From contig NC_088315.1 in assembly GCF_910592395.1 (NCBI RefSeq), positions 15,423,808 through 15,483,807 on the forward strand: DNA of 60,000 bases. Reading direction: 5' to 3'. The position numbers were made by a program, and so were the translations under genes. This document shows positions 11,682-22,113 of the stretch, piece after piece. The DNA is from Lineus longissimus (taxonomy: Eukaryota > Nemertea > Pilidiophora > Heteronemertea > Lineidae). How positions within the stretch are numbered: position 1 is the first letter of the stretch; each line of letters opens with the position of its first letter. The notes below the pieces were generated by a model. The model saw only the letters and a program-made list of their open reading frames with translations, did not search any database and had not been told where the DNA came from.

Positions 11682-13061
11682 TTGGATGGTGATCCTTTTG
11701 ATCACTTTTCCCTCTTCTTCACTGAGGAACTGCTGCAGACTATAGTTGACGAACCAAACAGGTATGCTGACCAGTATTTTAGGGATCGCCCAGGACCCCT
11801 GTCTCCTCACTCCAGGCTAAGGAAATGGTCACCAATGACTATTGATGAACTGAAAAAGCTTCTTGGTGTGCTCATGCTGACTGGTATTGTCAAAAAGCCT
11901 GAACAGACTGACTATTGGTCCACTGATGAGCTACTCAATACCCCAATCTTTGGGAAGACACTGCCAAGAAATAGATTTCAGCTCCTGATGAAATTTTTGC
12001 ATTTTTCCAACAATGATGACATTCCAGCAGACAATGAAGACAAACTCATCAAGGTGCGCCCAATTATTGACGCTCTCATTCCCAAGTTTGGAGAGTACTA
12101 CAACCCCCATGAACACGTATCTATTGATGAAGGTATGTTGAAATGGAAGGGCAGATTAGTTTTCAGGGTGTACAACCCTATGAAACCCATCAAGTATGGG
12201 ATAAAAAGCTACATCCTTGCTGATTCCCATTCAGCATACTGCTGGAACATGATCGTTTATGATGGCACACACCGCACACTTCATGAGATTGTCTTTGCTC
12301 TGCTGGAAGGATTGGTTGGTCATTTCTACTCCCTGTACATGGACAACTATTACAACTCTGTTGCCTTGAGTGAGGCCCTCTTGAGGAGTGATACTTATGT
12401 TGTGGGTACACTTCGAAAGAACAGGGGTGAGCCACAAGAAATTCGTGACTGTGGGACACGTGGGCATGTCCTCCAAAGAGGTGACATTCTCGCTCGAGAC
12501 AATGAAAATTGTATAGTTATTGCATGGCAAGACAAAAGGTGTGTGAAAGCCATCAGTAGTAAACATAGTGATGCAATGGGTGAGGTACAAGTCAGACAGA
12601 GGGGTGGTGGTCGCGAGAGGCTCAGGAAGCCAGAGTTGGTCATTGATTACAATGCCAATATGAATGGGGTGGATTGCGTTGACCAAATGTTGTCATACTA
12701 CCCAACTGTGAGGAAAACTATCAAGTGGACCAAGAAGCTCTCCCTCTACATGGTTGAATTGTCTATCCATAATTCTCATATCATCTTCAATGAGAAGCAG
12801 GCCCAGGGTGACAAGATGACATTGTGCGAGTTTCAGATGTCCCTCATCCGACCCCTGATATCCGTCGCGCCACCACCCAACTCGTCTGACAGTAATGATG
12901 ATTGTGATGACAATTTGCCTCTCTTCAGACCTTGCAGAGTTTGCAAAAAGAGGGGAATTCGTTGCGATACCGCACATTTTTGCAAAACATGCAAAATACC
13001 CCTCTGCAATGGCAATTGTTTCATGGACTACCATGCAAAAAGAACTATGTGTGATTTGTAG
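11682..13061 (+). CDS. piggyBac transposase catalytic core (PGBD-like)
   Basis: An uninterrupted 459-codon frame; the true N-terminus lies upstream, since its first codon is TTG. Family signatures in order: DPFDHFSLFFTEELLQTIV at the start, SIDEGMLKWKGR (Asp149 of this frame), YMDNYYNS (Asp221) and NMNGVDCVDQM (Asp331/334), together the expected D-D-D catalytic set. The C-terminal cysteine-rich domain CRVCKKRGIRC...CKTCKIPLC...C is intact and would bind the terminal inverted repeats. It catalyses TTAA-specific cut-and-paste transposition. It is the best preserved transposase in the window, and only the upstream frameshift argues against activity. Confidence 0.93.
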   Translation: MDGDPFDHFSLFFTEELLQTIVDEPNRYADQYFRDRPGPLSPHSRLRKWSPMTIDELKKLLGVLMLTGIVKKPEQTDYWSTDELLNTPIFGKTLPRNRFQLLMKFLHFSNNDDIPADNEDKLIKVRPIIDALIPKFGEYYNPHEHVSIDEGMLKWKGRLVFRVYNPMKPIKYGIKSYILADSHSAYCWNMIVYDGTHRTLHEIVFALLEGLVGHFYSLYMDNYYNSVALSEALLRSDTYVVGTLRKNRGEPQEIRDCGTRGHVLQRGDILARDNENCIVIAWQDKRCVKAISSKHSDAMGEVQVRQRGGGRERLRKPELVIDYNANMNGVDCVDQMLSYYPTVRKTIKWTKKLSLYMVELSIHNSHIIFNEKQAQGDKMTLCEFQMSLIRPLISVAPPPNSSDSNDDCDDNLPLFRPCRVCKKRGIRCDTAHFCKTCKIPLCNGNCFMDYHAKRTMCDL

Positions 13062-13186
13062 TCAAAAGTGTTTGATGTGACAAAGAGAATAAAACAAGTT
13101 TCAAGGATAAATGCCTTCTAGGTTTTTTTCTACGAATTTTTGAAAATGGGGTAAAAATAGTGAAATCCTGGCAAACAAGGGGGTGT

Positions 13187-14202
13187 TAAGGGATCACGTC
13201 CAAAGTCCGCACGCGATATTCGCCGGCGAAATTCACCCTACAGTATTTCGCCTGCGAAATCTGTCCGAAAATCGACCGGCGAATGTGAGGCGATAATATG
13301 AAATCGCCGGAATGTCAGATGCGAAATTCGCCCACAATCGCGCCAATTCTTCGATTTCGCCCCAAAAATCGCTCCAGGCGGTAATGGAGCGATTTTACGA
13401 AATTGGTGGCTCTTGCATGCTTGTCCGATATTCGGAACGATTTTGCAACGACTTTCGTCTTGTTTTATTGGCGGAAAAGTGCAGTTACGTAAAAAAATCG
13501 GGTCATACTAGACAGCGTCCACCAGGTTTAAACACATACATACATTAAAGCCATCAAAGTAAAATCTCATGGTCATAAACGAAATAAGCATGAAATCTTC
13601 AGGAAATGTATTTTTTATGGTGTACATATTACGTTTTGGCCACAAAATTTTATTTTGATGACTTTATACCCGACTTTAAACCTGGTGAACGCTGGTGGGC
13701 GCTGTTTAGGATAACCGGATACTACAACGATTTTGATTGGTTGGCTGAGACTCGGAAACATAAGCCTAACTATGATTAGCTGTATGATTCGGTACATTCC
13801 GCCACAATCCTTCGGAATACATACCATAATACTAAGAACCTCAAACCTCTGTGCCAAATTTGTGTAGCTCCTCGTGGATAGATGTGATGTATATGATTAC
13901 TGCAGTCAGGTTGACCGGGAATTCCAGTTTGTGTTTTTGTTCGGTCTGCTATCAGCTGATGTCGGAATACGCATACTACAACACATATAGGCCTCTAATA
14001 TTCCCTTCGTTCCGATGGTTGGTGAGAGCGAATTAGGCGCGATTATTATTTTCGCCTGCGATTTTTATTCAGTCTGAATTTTCGCCTGATCATAATAGAA
14101 TCGCCGAAGCAGGGAGCGATTTGGAGGCGAACGAGTGTGGCGATATTCGACCAGGCGAATATTCGCCCCGATTCGCGTGCAGACTGTGGACGTGATCCCT
14201 AA
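13187..14202. mobile_element. ~1.0-kb Harbinger-type MITE inside the piggyBac
   Basis: Ends GGGATCACGTCCA (13190) and TGGACGTGATCCC (to 14199) are inverted copies that continue with a few mismatches for about 28 bp. Both are flanked by TAA (13187-13189; 14200-14202), the 3-bp duplication expected of PIF/Harbinger. The interior has many TTCGCC/GGCGAA motifs in both orientations and no supportable gene. It lies after the transposase stop and before the right piggyBac end, so it is the youngest layer of this nest. Confidence 0.88.
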
Positions 14203-17200
14203 TTAAAAAAGGCCGTGGCAGGGAAAGAGTTAATTCACCCATTGACTTACCTTTTGCCGAGCTGTTAGTCACGGAGTCTGTTCGTGGAATTCCTATTTTC
14301 CAATCTACTTTTACAGTTACGAATTAAATTAGGCGCTACACATCCATTGATTTTTAACTTTTTATTACTCATTATGCAGCGACAACGTTATTACAATAAT
14401 ACGACCCTACATTTCAATTATTTCAGGTATGGAAAAAAGTCTGTTTTATAGCGTGATGTGCGATGAAACTACAGATATTAGCGTCACCAAGGAACTCATT
14501 GTGTACACCCGATATCTCTCAGGGGGGAAGTCAGTCACCAGATTCTTGGAAGTCCGTGAGTTGCCTGATGGGTGTGCAGAGACTATATTCCAAAGTCTGC
14601 TCAAGATGGAGGAAGAATTCGACTTCGATTTCAAAAACAAATTAGCTGGTAAGTAATTGATGCCGCATGCAAATTTGAACTACTTCAATAATAAGTTGCT
14701 AGGTATATTTTAAAGCATACGACTAATGAGCATAATTAATATATCTTGCAGGGTTCGGCAGTGACGGCTGCAGTGTAATGATAGGTGCCAGGAATGGTGT
14801 ATCAAAAAAGTTACAGGATGTTGCACCGGTAATGCTTAACTTTCACTGCATTGCCCACAAAGCAGCCTTGGCAGCGGGACAAGCAGCAGATGAGGTGCCA
14901 TACATGAAGAAGGTCAAGTCATACATCCAGCAGCTGTATATATTTTATAATTATTCAGCTATAAGGACAGCTGGCCTAAAGGAAATTCAAGATGTCGTTG
15001 ATGTTCCGAAGCTTACGATCAAGAGAACTGCCGATACAAGATGGATGTCACTGGACAGGGCGGTGACAGCCGTGAGAAAGTGTATTCGTAGTGTACTCAT
15101 TTCTCTTGATAGGGAAGCTTCGGAGAGGTCAAATGCGACGGCCGTTGGATTGGTAAAGTTTTGCCAAAAGTACGACTTCTTGGCATCACTAATGATGCTG
15201 TCGGACATATTGCCGATCATCACTAGATTATCGGCAATATTTCAGGTAAATACGAAGACTAATTTCAGTTTATAAATCAATGTAATACGTCATACTATGG
15301 CTTAAAATACTTGAGAAAACTGTTTAAATTGAAGATGTTTAGGTTCACCAACTAAATTTTAAGTAGTGTCCTTCATGCTAATCGATGTCAAATCAATTAC
15401 TTTTCAGACACGGGAACTGAACTTTTCTCTGGTTCAGCCCACCGTTGAAATGACAATCTCAATGTTAGAGCGCCTGGCCAGGACGCCTGGAGACAATATG
15501 AATCGACTGGAGCAGACAGTGGCCGATCTCAATTCAGCAGAAAACACAGAAGATCATTTGATCAAGGGAGTTAAAGACGACTCTAAGGACAATTTCGTCA
15601 ATTCGGTAAGAACTATTAGTCGGATGTCCGTCAGAATCGGCAGTGACACTGGCTATAAGTTGCATTGGTTAAATTCTGAAACGAACAAAAATTTAATACA
15701 TTATGTTAGAAGAAAAACACTTGTTCTACATTGTAAACGTCACCTCTTTTTATTTTTACATTTACAGGTTTACACAAAGTACATCGGAACTGTCTGTGAT
15801 CACCTGCGACGCCGTTTCCCCAACTCGGAAATGCTTGAAGCATTCACAATATTTGATCCGAGCACAATGCCAGCCGATATGGATGATGCCGACATGTCTC
15901 TCTACGGCAACGATAAACTACAGGTAATAATGACATTGTGCTAAATGTTTAGAGTATACATGTAGTTAAATAGGCCTACCGGTACGTTAGTCGTATCATT
16001 TGTTCGTTATCAAAAACTTGAATACAGGAAGAAGTGATTTATTTTCAGAAACTCCTTGACCACTACGGCGACATAATGGATGAAGAAGAAGCAAAGCGTG
16101 ACTTCCATCTGATGAGGGAATGGGTCCTTAGGAAGAAAACTGAAGCAGAGAGCCAAGGCAAAGCAATGCTGACCATGACCGAGGTGCTGGGAGAGGTCAC
16201 TACGACTTTCAACACAGTCTGGACTGAGCTGGCGAAACTGGCTGCAATCGCTCTGATTCTGCCGATGTCAACTGCTGGTAAGAGTGTACCGGTGCGGACT
16301 TTAAATTGTTTAGAATACTTTTCAGACAAAACTTATCAGTCCCGGTCGGTGTTTCATGTTTCACTGTGATAAGCAGCAGTAAACTGAAGTACTGGACATT
16401 TAACTGAAACATAATACAATTGTTTCGTTTCAGATTGTGAAAGGGGATTCTCGGCACTTAAACGTGTGAAGTCGCCGTTACGAAACCGGCTGTCAAACAG
16501 AATTTTGAACTGCCTCCTCACAATCTCAGTTGAAGGACCGGAGCTAAAGAGCTTCGACTTCGATATGGCAGTGGAAAGATGGTATAGAAAAGCGCCCCGT
16601 CGCATTATCCTGGGATAAAATCAAGGTTAGTGACTGACAAACTACATGACTTGTAATATATCGACGGAATTCATGATTGACGCTGTGACTTTAAACCAAT
16701 TATCACTAGTCATTTCATATGTGATGTTTAATTTTTCAGGCATACAGTACTCTGAGCTCAGAAGCAAGACACACGGCAGTACGGAGAGACCCGTATACAG
16801 AGAACAAGATGAATCTCAATCCACGATATTTATAATTTTGTTTAGAAATAAATCCATTCCTATGTCGTACAAACTACAGGCTGCGGGATGCGCAGTTGGC
16901 TACCGCGCATCTATATTTGGCGACCCTATCTGGTTACAAAATACCACGTGTGCTTTGACGATGTCGGGGGGGGGGGCGGCCCGGGGAGCGAGCGGGCCGT
17001 TTGAATACTAGTATTTACGTGGATTACTATATTTCGGCGCAGAGATCAGGTAGGCCTATATGATGTTTCGTTGCTATGTGCACATGTGGGAAAATTTTGT
17101 CGTCACCTTCAATGACCCCGCCATGCGTCCCTCCCGCCGACCGACGTGATGCCGCAAATTGTAGTGAAGCAAAATGTTTTGCCTACGATTCTAACGCTTC

Positions 17201-17503
17201 AATGTCGTTTCATATCATCAGAATTAGGCCTGAAATTGCACCTCCGAGCATCTAGGTTTCAAATTTTTCCGGGGGAGGGCCCCCGCCCCCCCCCCCAAAA
17301 AAAAATGTGCCTGCGGCGCATATCAGAGCTGGCCTTCGGCCAGCTGCACCCCGTTTGATTGAAATCCTGGCGAGAACACTGAATTCGGTAGATGATATCC
17401 AAGCCAGCTTTATTGCAATCATATCCCAAAGATTGACAGAATAAATCCAGAAATCAGCAACATAATCCATAGATAGGAAGAGCACACAAAGCATAAGTCG
17501 TAC

Positions 17504-17912
17504 TTCCACCTATCAAATCCCTGTGTCTTTTGCGCTTACACCTATGAATTGCCGTGTCTAAATAGACCTGTGTGTCAAATCCCCGTGTCTCTTAGCCCCA
17601 TCAAGCTCGATGGGGCTAATCGGGGGCTAATCTAGACCCGTGTTCAACACGGGTTTTTTGGTAGGTGGAATCTGAATAGACACGGCAATTGCAAGTTCTA
17701 AGATCCGGCAACAGATGGCGCGGTGTAGTTGCCTCCGTATTGCGCATGCGAAATATCCCTCCAACGGAAAGAAACACAGGAGAGCTCCCTACCTACAGCG
17801 CACCTGTCGCCGGGGCTATTAACCATTATCTAACACCACTGATAGATGTAAGTGCGCCATGGGTTTTTTGACACGGGTCTTGAAAAAACACGGGGTTTTA
17901 TGATAGGTGGAA
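17504..17912. mobile_element. ~410-bp MITE with TTCCACCTATCA ends
   Basis: TTCCACCTATCA at 17504 is matched by TGATAGGTGGAA ending at 17912. Internal inverted segments (CCGTGTCTAAATAGACC and AATAGACACGGCAATTGC; GACCCGTG/CACGGG) suggest a foldback structure. TAC/TA lie at the flanks, compatible with a TA target, but the duplication is not clear. Small frames inside are not taken as genes. Confidence 0.75.
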
Positions 17913-18017
17913 CTACGACTATAGTACCAGGAAATTTCTAGAATGTTTCTGATAGGCTTTGAACAAATTCAATTATTACATCTATTTACGGTTTATGAAA
18001 TTAATGCCCATAAATGA

Positions 18018-18205
18018 TATGTGACCCGCCATGACAAAACAGGTCGCATGTCGCTCTGAGCTTGACAGGTTGAGACAGACTGGTTGTTCATTTCACCATT
18101 GTCTGCCTTTTGTAAAATCGGAGCATATCAATTTCTTCTATTATGTCCTGGTGTCATTTTAGGCTCATCTTCTGTGCGACTCATTTTGTCGTGGTGGGTC
18201 ACATA
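18018..18205. mobile_element. ~185-bp MITE with TGTGACCC ends at TA
   Basis: The end TGTGACCCGCCATGACAAAA is mirrored by TTTTGTCGTGGTGGGTCACA; both ends are flanked by TA (18018-18019 and 18204-18205). Inside the arms, GGTCGCATG and GTGCGACTC also correspond. Size and TA target suggest a Tc1/mariner-type non-autonomous element. No coding capacity. Confidence 0.85.
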
Positions 18206-18433
18206 TAAGGATGAAACATTCTATAATCTTAATATTTCCTGTTTATCTCTGCAGGGCAACATAGATCAGAGGCGGAGTCAGACTGAGGTCAAAAGTGGAC
18301 ACTGACGCGATACTAGGTCATGTAAATACGTTATTTGTTGGGAAGGAATGGTACCAGAGCAAAGACGAGAAGGATTTGCCAACCTCATGAGACAGGAAGA
18401 GACGATAATGTGGATTACAGTGTCAGAAGTGAT

Positions 18434-18625
18434 GGTTCCAGGGGAACAGAGTCCAAGCCGAACTAAAACTTTTAGTTGATTATGTTCTGTATTATTAGTT
18501 CCAGAGGAACAGGGTCCAAATTTAGGACTGAAATATAGTTTATTTGGTGATATGTTATTGTTAGCTCCAAGGAGCAGATTTGAGTTTAAAGGTATTAGAT
18601 GCTAATGAAGTATAATACTGTTGTC
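18434..18625. repeat. Three-unit ~64-bp degenerate tandem repeat with a hairpin head
   Basis: Units start at about 18434, 18497 and 18563. The first two begin GTTCCAGRGGAACAGRGTCCAA, the third with AGCTCCAAGGAGCAG. Each head is a small hairpin (GTTCC/GGAAC; GCTCC/GGAGC) whose stem is conserved although its bases changed in the third unit. Confidence 0.6.
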
Positions 18626-19420
18626 CTTTATGTTAAAATGAGAGTAGGCCATCATAGGGGTGGTTGGGGCGGCTTGATGGGCCTATGACTCTTTAGAGTG
18701 AACCTTTTCTGGGTTCCCTAAACTTAACCTGTTTAGAGAACCTTGGTGAGTTAGTTCATAAAACAGCAGACTCCAGATGGCGGTCGGGTAGCGCGAAAAC
18801 ACGAACTCGTTCCTAGGGTCGGAACGTAGTTTTTCCGCTGTTCCGACTGAATTCTGGAATGGAATTCAATTATTACATCTATTTAGGTTTACTCATTAAA
18901 TTAAAATTTCATTTCGTTAGAGTAAGTTTGTCTCAAGTATACAAAAATATAATTAACTGTGATTTTCAATGAATGTACATATATATGATTATTAATCACT
19001 TGCTGGACAAGAATAATCAGTACTTACCTACATATTTTTCATAAGTTTATTGTATACACTGTACTTGCCTATTTTTGCATTAATAATAAAATTCCATTCA
19101 AAAAATTATGTCTTCTCCACTGTCTTAGCACCTCTAGCGATTGATCCACCCCTGTTTTATACTTTAACATCTACCTACAAAACATTATGTAGGTATACAG
19201 TCCCTCCTAGTCTTTATTGGGTGAGTTCACATTTGATGGTGTGTTATGATTGAGGAATCTGTTACCACTTTCAATTCCTGGCCAAAGTGTAAATGATACA
19301 AAATAATATAACAAAAATGAAAACTTCTTGTCATGAATTTAATGTCTGTTATGTACTTTTGCATCAACTAATTGCACCAGGCGTTGAAAAGCGTTAACAG
19401 ATTTCTCAATCATATTACAC
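18626..19420. other. Non-coding stretch
   Basis: No gene seen. A 23-bp string, AATTCAATTATTACATCTATTTA, occurs here (about 18864) and also at about 17966, roughly 900 bp upstream. It may mark the two sides of an old insertion or be parts of the same repeat. Confidence 0.4.
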
Positions 19421-20824
19421 CACCACCAGCTCAGCCCGAAGGTACTTAAAACACTGGCAACCAGCATCGCCCCCATCCTCCAGCTGATATTCCAGAGATC
19501 CCTCGACACAGGAGAGGTACCGCAAGACTGGAGACAGGCCAACGTAGTACCCGTCTACAAAAAGGGTAACAAGAGCGACCCGGCAAACTACCGACCAATA
19601 TCCCTAACGTGCGTATGCAGCAAGTTACTCGAACATGTTATTGCAAGCAACACCATGCAGCACCTTGAGAACCACAACATCCTGCACAACCGTCAACACG
19701 GATTCAGGGCAAAGCGGTCATGCGAGACCCAACTAATCGAGTTTGTTGACCAAGTCCATCGAGAGCTCATCCCTGGCCAAAGAACCGATGCTATCATCAT
19801 GGACTTTAGCAAGGCCTTCGACAAGGTCTCACATGCAAGGACCCTCCCCAAACTAGAGCGGTATGGCATCTCAAAGCAAGCCCAAAGCTGGATCAACAAC
19901 TTTCTAACCGGACGCAAGCAGCGGGTTGTCATAGAAGGGGAGGCCTCAAGGAACGAACCAGTTACATCAGGAGTTCCCCAAGGCTCCGTCATTGGCCCTC
20001 TGTTATTCTTGATATACATAAATGATCTTCCTGAGTGTGTCAGGTCCCACGTACGCCTATTCGCGGATGACACAATCGTGACACAACAGCTTCAAGCCGA
20101 CCTCCACGCGCTCGAGATCTGGGAAAGTGAATGGCTCATGGAATTCCACCCTAAGAAATGTGTACTTCTGCCTATATCGAGAGGAAGAGCAAGACCACCG
20201 CCTGATTACCACCTTCACGGCCACTGCCTCGACAAGGTCGACTCTGCCAAATACTTGAGCATAACCTTCACCAAAGACCTAAAATGGAAAGAACACATTG
20301 ACAACACCGCCAAGTCAGCAAATTCCACTCTTGCCTTTTTACGAAGAAACATTAGAACCTCTAACCAAAAACTTAAATCCCAAGCCTACACCACCTTAGT
20401 AAGACCCAAGCTAGAATATGCAGCACCAGTCTGGGATCCACATTACCAGAACGAAGTCCACAAATTAGAGATGGTCCAGAGAAGAGCGGCCAGATGGGCA
20501 ACTGGCAGGCACCACAACACCAGCAGCGTGACCGAGATGATAGGCACCCTAGGTTGGCCCATCCTTGCGGAACGAAGACGCCAAGCCAGGCTCCTGCTCT
20601 TCTTCAAAATCCTGCAGCTGCAGGTCGTCGTTGAACACCACCTCATCGCGACAACCAGAAGGACCAGACATGGCAACTCAAGATCCTTCAGGCAGGACCA
20701 CACCACCACCGAGGCCCAAAGAAATTCCTTCTTCCCGCGTACGACCGTCGACTGGAACAGCCTACCTGAAGCCACAGTGACGGCCGAGAACACCGACGCC
20801 TTCAGGAAGATGCTCACCACTTAG
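19421..20824 (+). CDS. Non-LTR reverse transcriptase (partial, CR1/Jockey-like)
   Basis: The frame is open from before 19430 (LSPKVLKTLATSIAP) through an internal ATG at 19655 to TAG at 20822-20824, about 465 codons. Visible RT motifs: YRPISL near 19590, HGFRAKRSCETQL, catalytic Asp in DAIIMDFSKAFDKVSH, GVPQGSVIGPLLFLIYINDL, and FADDT with the catalytic Asp pair. The thumb region KYLSITFTKDLKWKEHI and a C-terminal tail (ARWATGRH, WNSLPEAT) follow. The RT polymerises cDNA at the nicked target. The N-terminal endonuclease is absent by truncation, so this copy cannot move alone, but its RT frame is undamaged and the insertion is probably fairly recent. Confidence 0.93.
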   Translation, partial: HHQLSPKVLKTLATSIAPILQLIFQRSLDTGEVPQDWRQANVVPVYKKGNKSDPANYRPISLTCVCSKLLEHVIASNTMQHLENHNILHNRQHGFRAKRSCETQLIEFVDQVHRELIPGQRTDAIIMDFSKAFDKVSHARTLPKLERYGISKQAQSWINNFLTGRKQRVVIEGEASRNEPVTSGVPQGSVIGPLLFLIYINDLPECVRSHVRLFADDTIVTQQLQADLHALEIWESEWLMEFHPKKCVLLPISRGRARPPPDYHLHGHCLDKVDSAKYLSITFTKDLKWKEHIDNTAKSANSTLAFLRRNIRTSNQKLKSQAYTTLVRPKLEYAAPVWDPHYQNEVHKLEMVQRRAARWATGRHHNTSSVTEMIGTLGWPILAERRRQARLLLFFKILQLQVVVEHHLIATTRRTRHGNSRSFRQDHTTTEAQRNSFFPRTTVDWNSLPEATVTAENTDAFRKMLTT

Positions 20825-20987
20825 ACCAGCGCTGATTTTAACTATTTTACCTTGCACGACCTTACATTTTATCAACTTTTACCATCCACCAACCAAGCTT
20901 TTATCTGTTCAACATGCGCCTGGGACTAATGGTCTGCTTAGACTGAAACCCAGTATTGGAAGAAGAAGAAGAAGAAGAAGAAGAAGA
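19421..20987 (+). mobile_element. 5'-truncated non-LTR retrotransposon with (GAA)n tail
   Basis: Reverse-transcriptase coding sequence starts abruptly at about 19421 with no endonuclease upstream, as expected from incomplete target-primed reverse transcription. The 3' end is a GAA microsatellite (20958-20987), a tail type seen in CR1/Jockey/RTE-like lineages. A ~130-bp 3' UTR separates stop and tail. I could not define a target-site duplication. Confidence 0.85.
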
Positions 20988-22113
20988 CCATACCATTCTC
21001 TATAGACCACACAAGTATTGCATTATATGCAATAAGATATGCTTGTGTACAATGAATATATGATGCAGAATAAAACATCTGAGATCAATCAAGTCAAAAA
21101 TTCAGTCCCATTCAAAAGTCTTTAAAGTGCCTAACAGTCCATATTATCTACCCCTGTTGATTCTTCTTCCAAAATACCTTCCACCAGAACCGTGTTGTAA
21201 CATAACAGAACTTGATGCTACATGTATTTTGCCAAATGCACTGCAACCTGTACATCACTTCCCATACAACATATAACCGAAATCCCTCACTCGAACTTTA
21301 CAAATTGTTTACGAACGACAATTGACAATCAGCACCCTCTAGTATAAAGATCTCCAACTCGTCTCAAATCCAGTCAGGGACATATGCCACGCTGTGCGTT
21401 GCTCTTGTTTTAGTTTTTTCTCATGAGACTATATACGCAGATGACGAAGAAGTTAAAAATGAACTTCACACCCACTCACTTTTAAGCCAAATCTTCAGTC
21501 TTACATCGTGTTTGGAAATATTCTAAACCTCCAGCATTGCATCCCCAAAAGGACCCATTCTCCAGCAAAATCATAGTAAACCTCAAGCACGCTGATAAAA
21601 CACCCTTGGCAGGTCTGCCAGTCTAACTGTTTGCAAAAAAGGTGTATCATGAAAATATCGAAACCGATCCAAGACGAATTTTGAAGACTATTTAGAATAA
21701 GATTGGTAACCACAACCGCCAGACACCCCGATTGTGGAGTCGGTACACTGTATATATTGTAACTCTACGCGCTCATTGGTAATTTAGAAATGTTCGTGGT
21801 TTTAACGGATGGGGAAAATCATTTTCTTTTCATCTCTGGTCAAAGACAATTCTTTTTTAAATCTACGCCCAAAAGGGTCAAATGATGGGACATTCCCAGT
21901 GATGCCAATCTGTCACAGAAACATGTTTCAGCAAATTCCAAAAAAAGAAATTCCCATGCAGAATCACAGAGGATAACTCAGTGTAATAGTTCCATCACAG
22001 CACCACTTTCCCACTGTGTTGAACTCCCGAGGGCCGAAGATGCCGGAGTTTATCATACGTAAGAATTCATTGTAACTCTAGAAACTCATTATATTTCCAT
22101 ACCTGATTTTCAG
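20988..22113. other. Non-coding stretch; presumed intron/flank
   Basis: No supported gene. The stretch ends in ATTTTCAG (to 22113), the apparent splice acceptor of the next gene. Its left terminal inverted repeat, if this is a Harbinger element, was not found here. Confidence 0.4.

Larger units (their letters stand above)
10716..14233 (+). mobile_element. piggyBac element inserted in an hAT exon, TTAA duplicated
   Basis: TTAA at 10716-10719 and 14230-14233 brackets an element with ends CTCTTTCCCTGCCA (left) and TGGCAGGGAAAGAG (right). Removing 10716-14229 leaves one TTAA and restores an open hAT exon: ...EVMAD before the site and LNSPIDLPFAELL after it. That is strong proof of the target site. 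The element is about 2.5 kb plus a 1-kb MITE in its 3' region. Confidence 0.95.
9438..16618 (+). pseudogene. hAT transposase (ZNF862/KIAA1586-like), interrupted
   Basis: Exons read as 9438-10017, 10533-10719 continuing after the piggyBac insertion at 14234, then 14427-14648, 14752-15245, 15408-15605, 15768-15923, 16049-16277 and 16434-16618. The N-terminus has a basic, Ser-rich segment and a TTF/BED-like zinc finger (FCAWCVRF with a later SAHYDAKKF). MCDETTDIS carries a hAT catalytic Asp and SDGCSVMIGARNGV follows. The C-terminal exon reads DCERGFSALKRVKSPLRNRL, the hAT dimerisation signature. In-frame TGA codons at 9774-9776 (where Trp is expected) and 10002-10004, plus the insertion, make it inactive. 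Splice junctions are consistent in phase. It would have catalysed cut-and-paste transposition. Confidence 0.85.
8504..17381 (+). mobile_element. hAT DNA transposon with nested insertions
   Basis: The left end CAGTGTTCTCGCCAGG (8504) is repeated in inverse orientation at the right end (CCTGGCGAGAACACTG, to 17381). Terminal CAGTG is typical of hAT elements and the transposase inside is hAT-type. The flanks share AATTC on both sides (8499-8503 and 17382-17386), five bases rather than the expected 8-bp duplication, so the target duplication is eroded or the ends come from different copies. Degenerate GCCCCGTTTAAATTT motifs lie just inside the left end. Without the internal piggyBac the element is about 5.4 kb. 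G/C homopolymer runs occur near its right end. Confidence 0.8.

Noticed and set aside
12231-12686. 151-codon minus-strand frame
   Set aside because: It is a shadow of the piggyBac transposase frame on the plus strand and has no motif of its own.
17966-18890. Direct repeat of 23 bp suggesting LTRs around 17.97-18.89 kb
   Set aside because: Too short for LTRs, no primer-binding site or polypurine tract, and the interval is occupied by a MITE and a tandem repeat.
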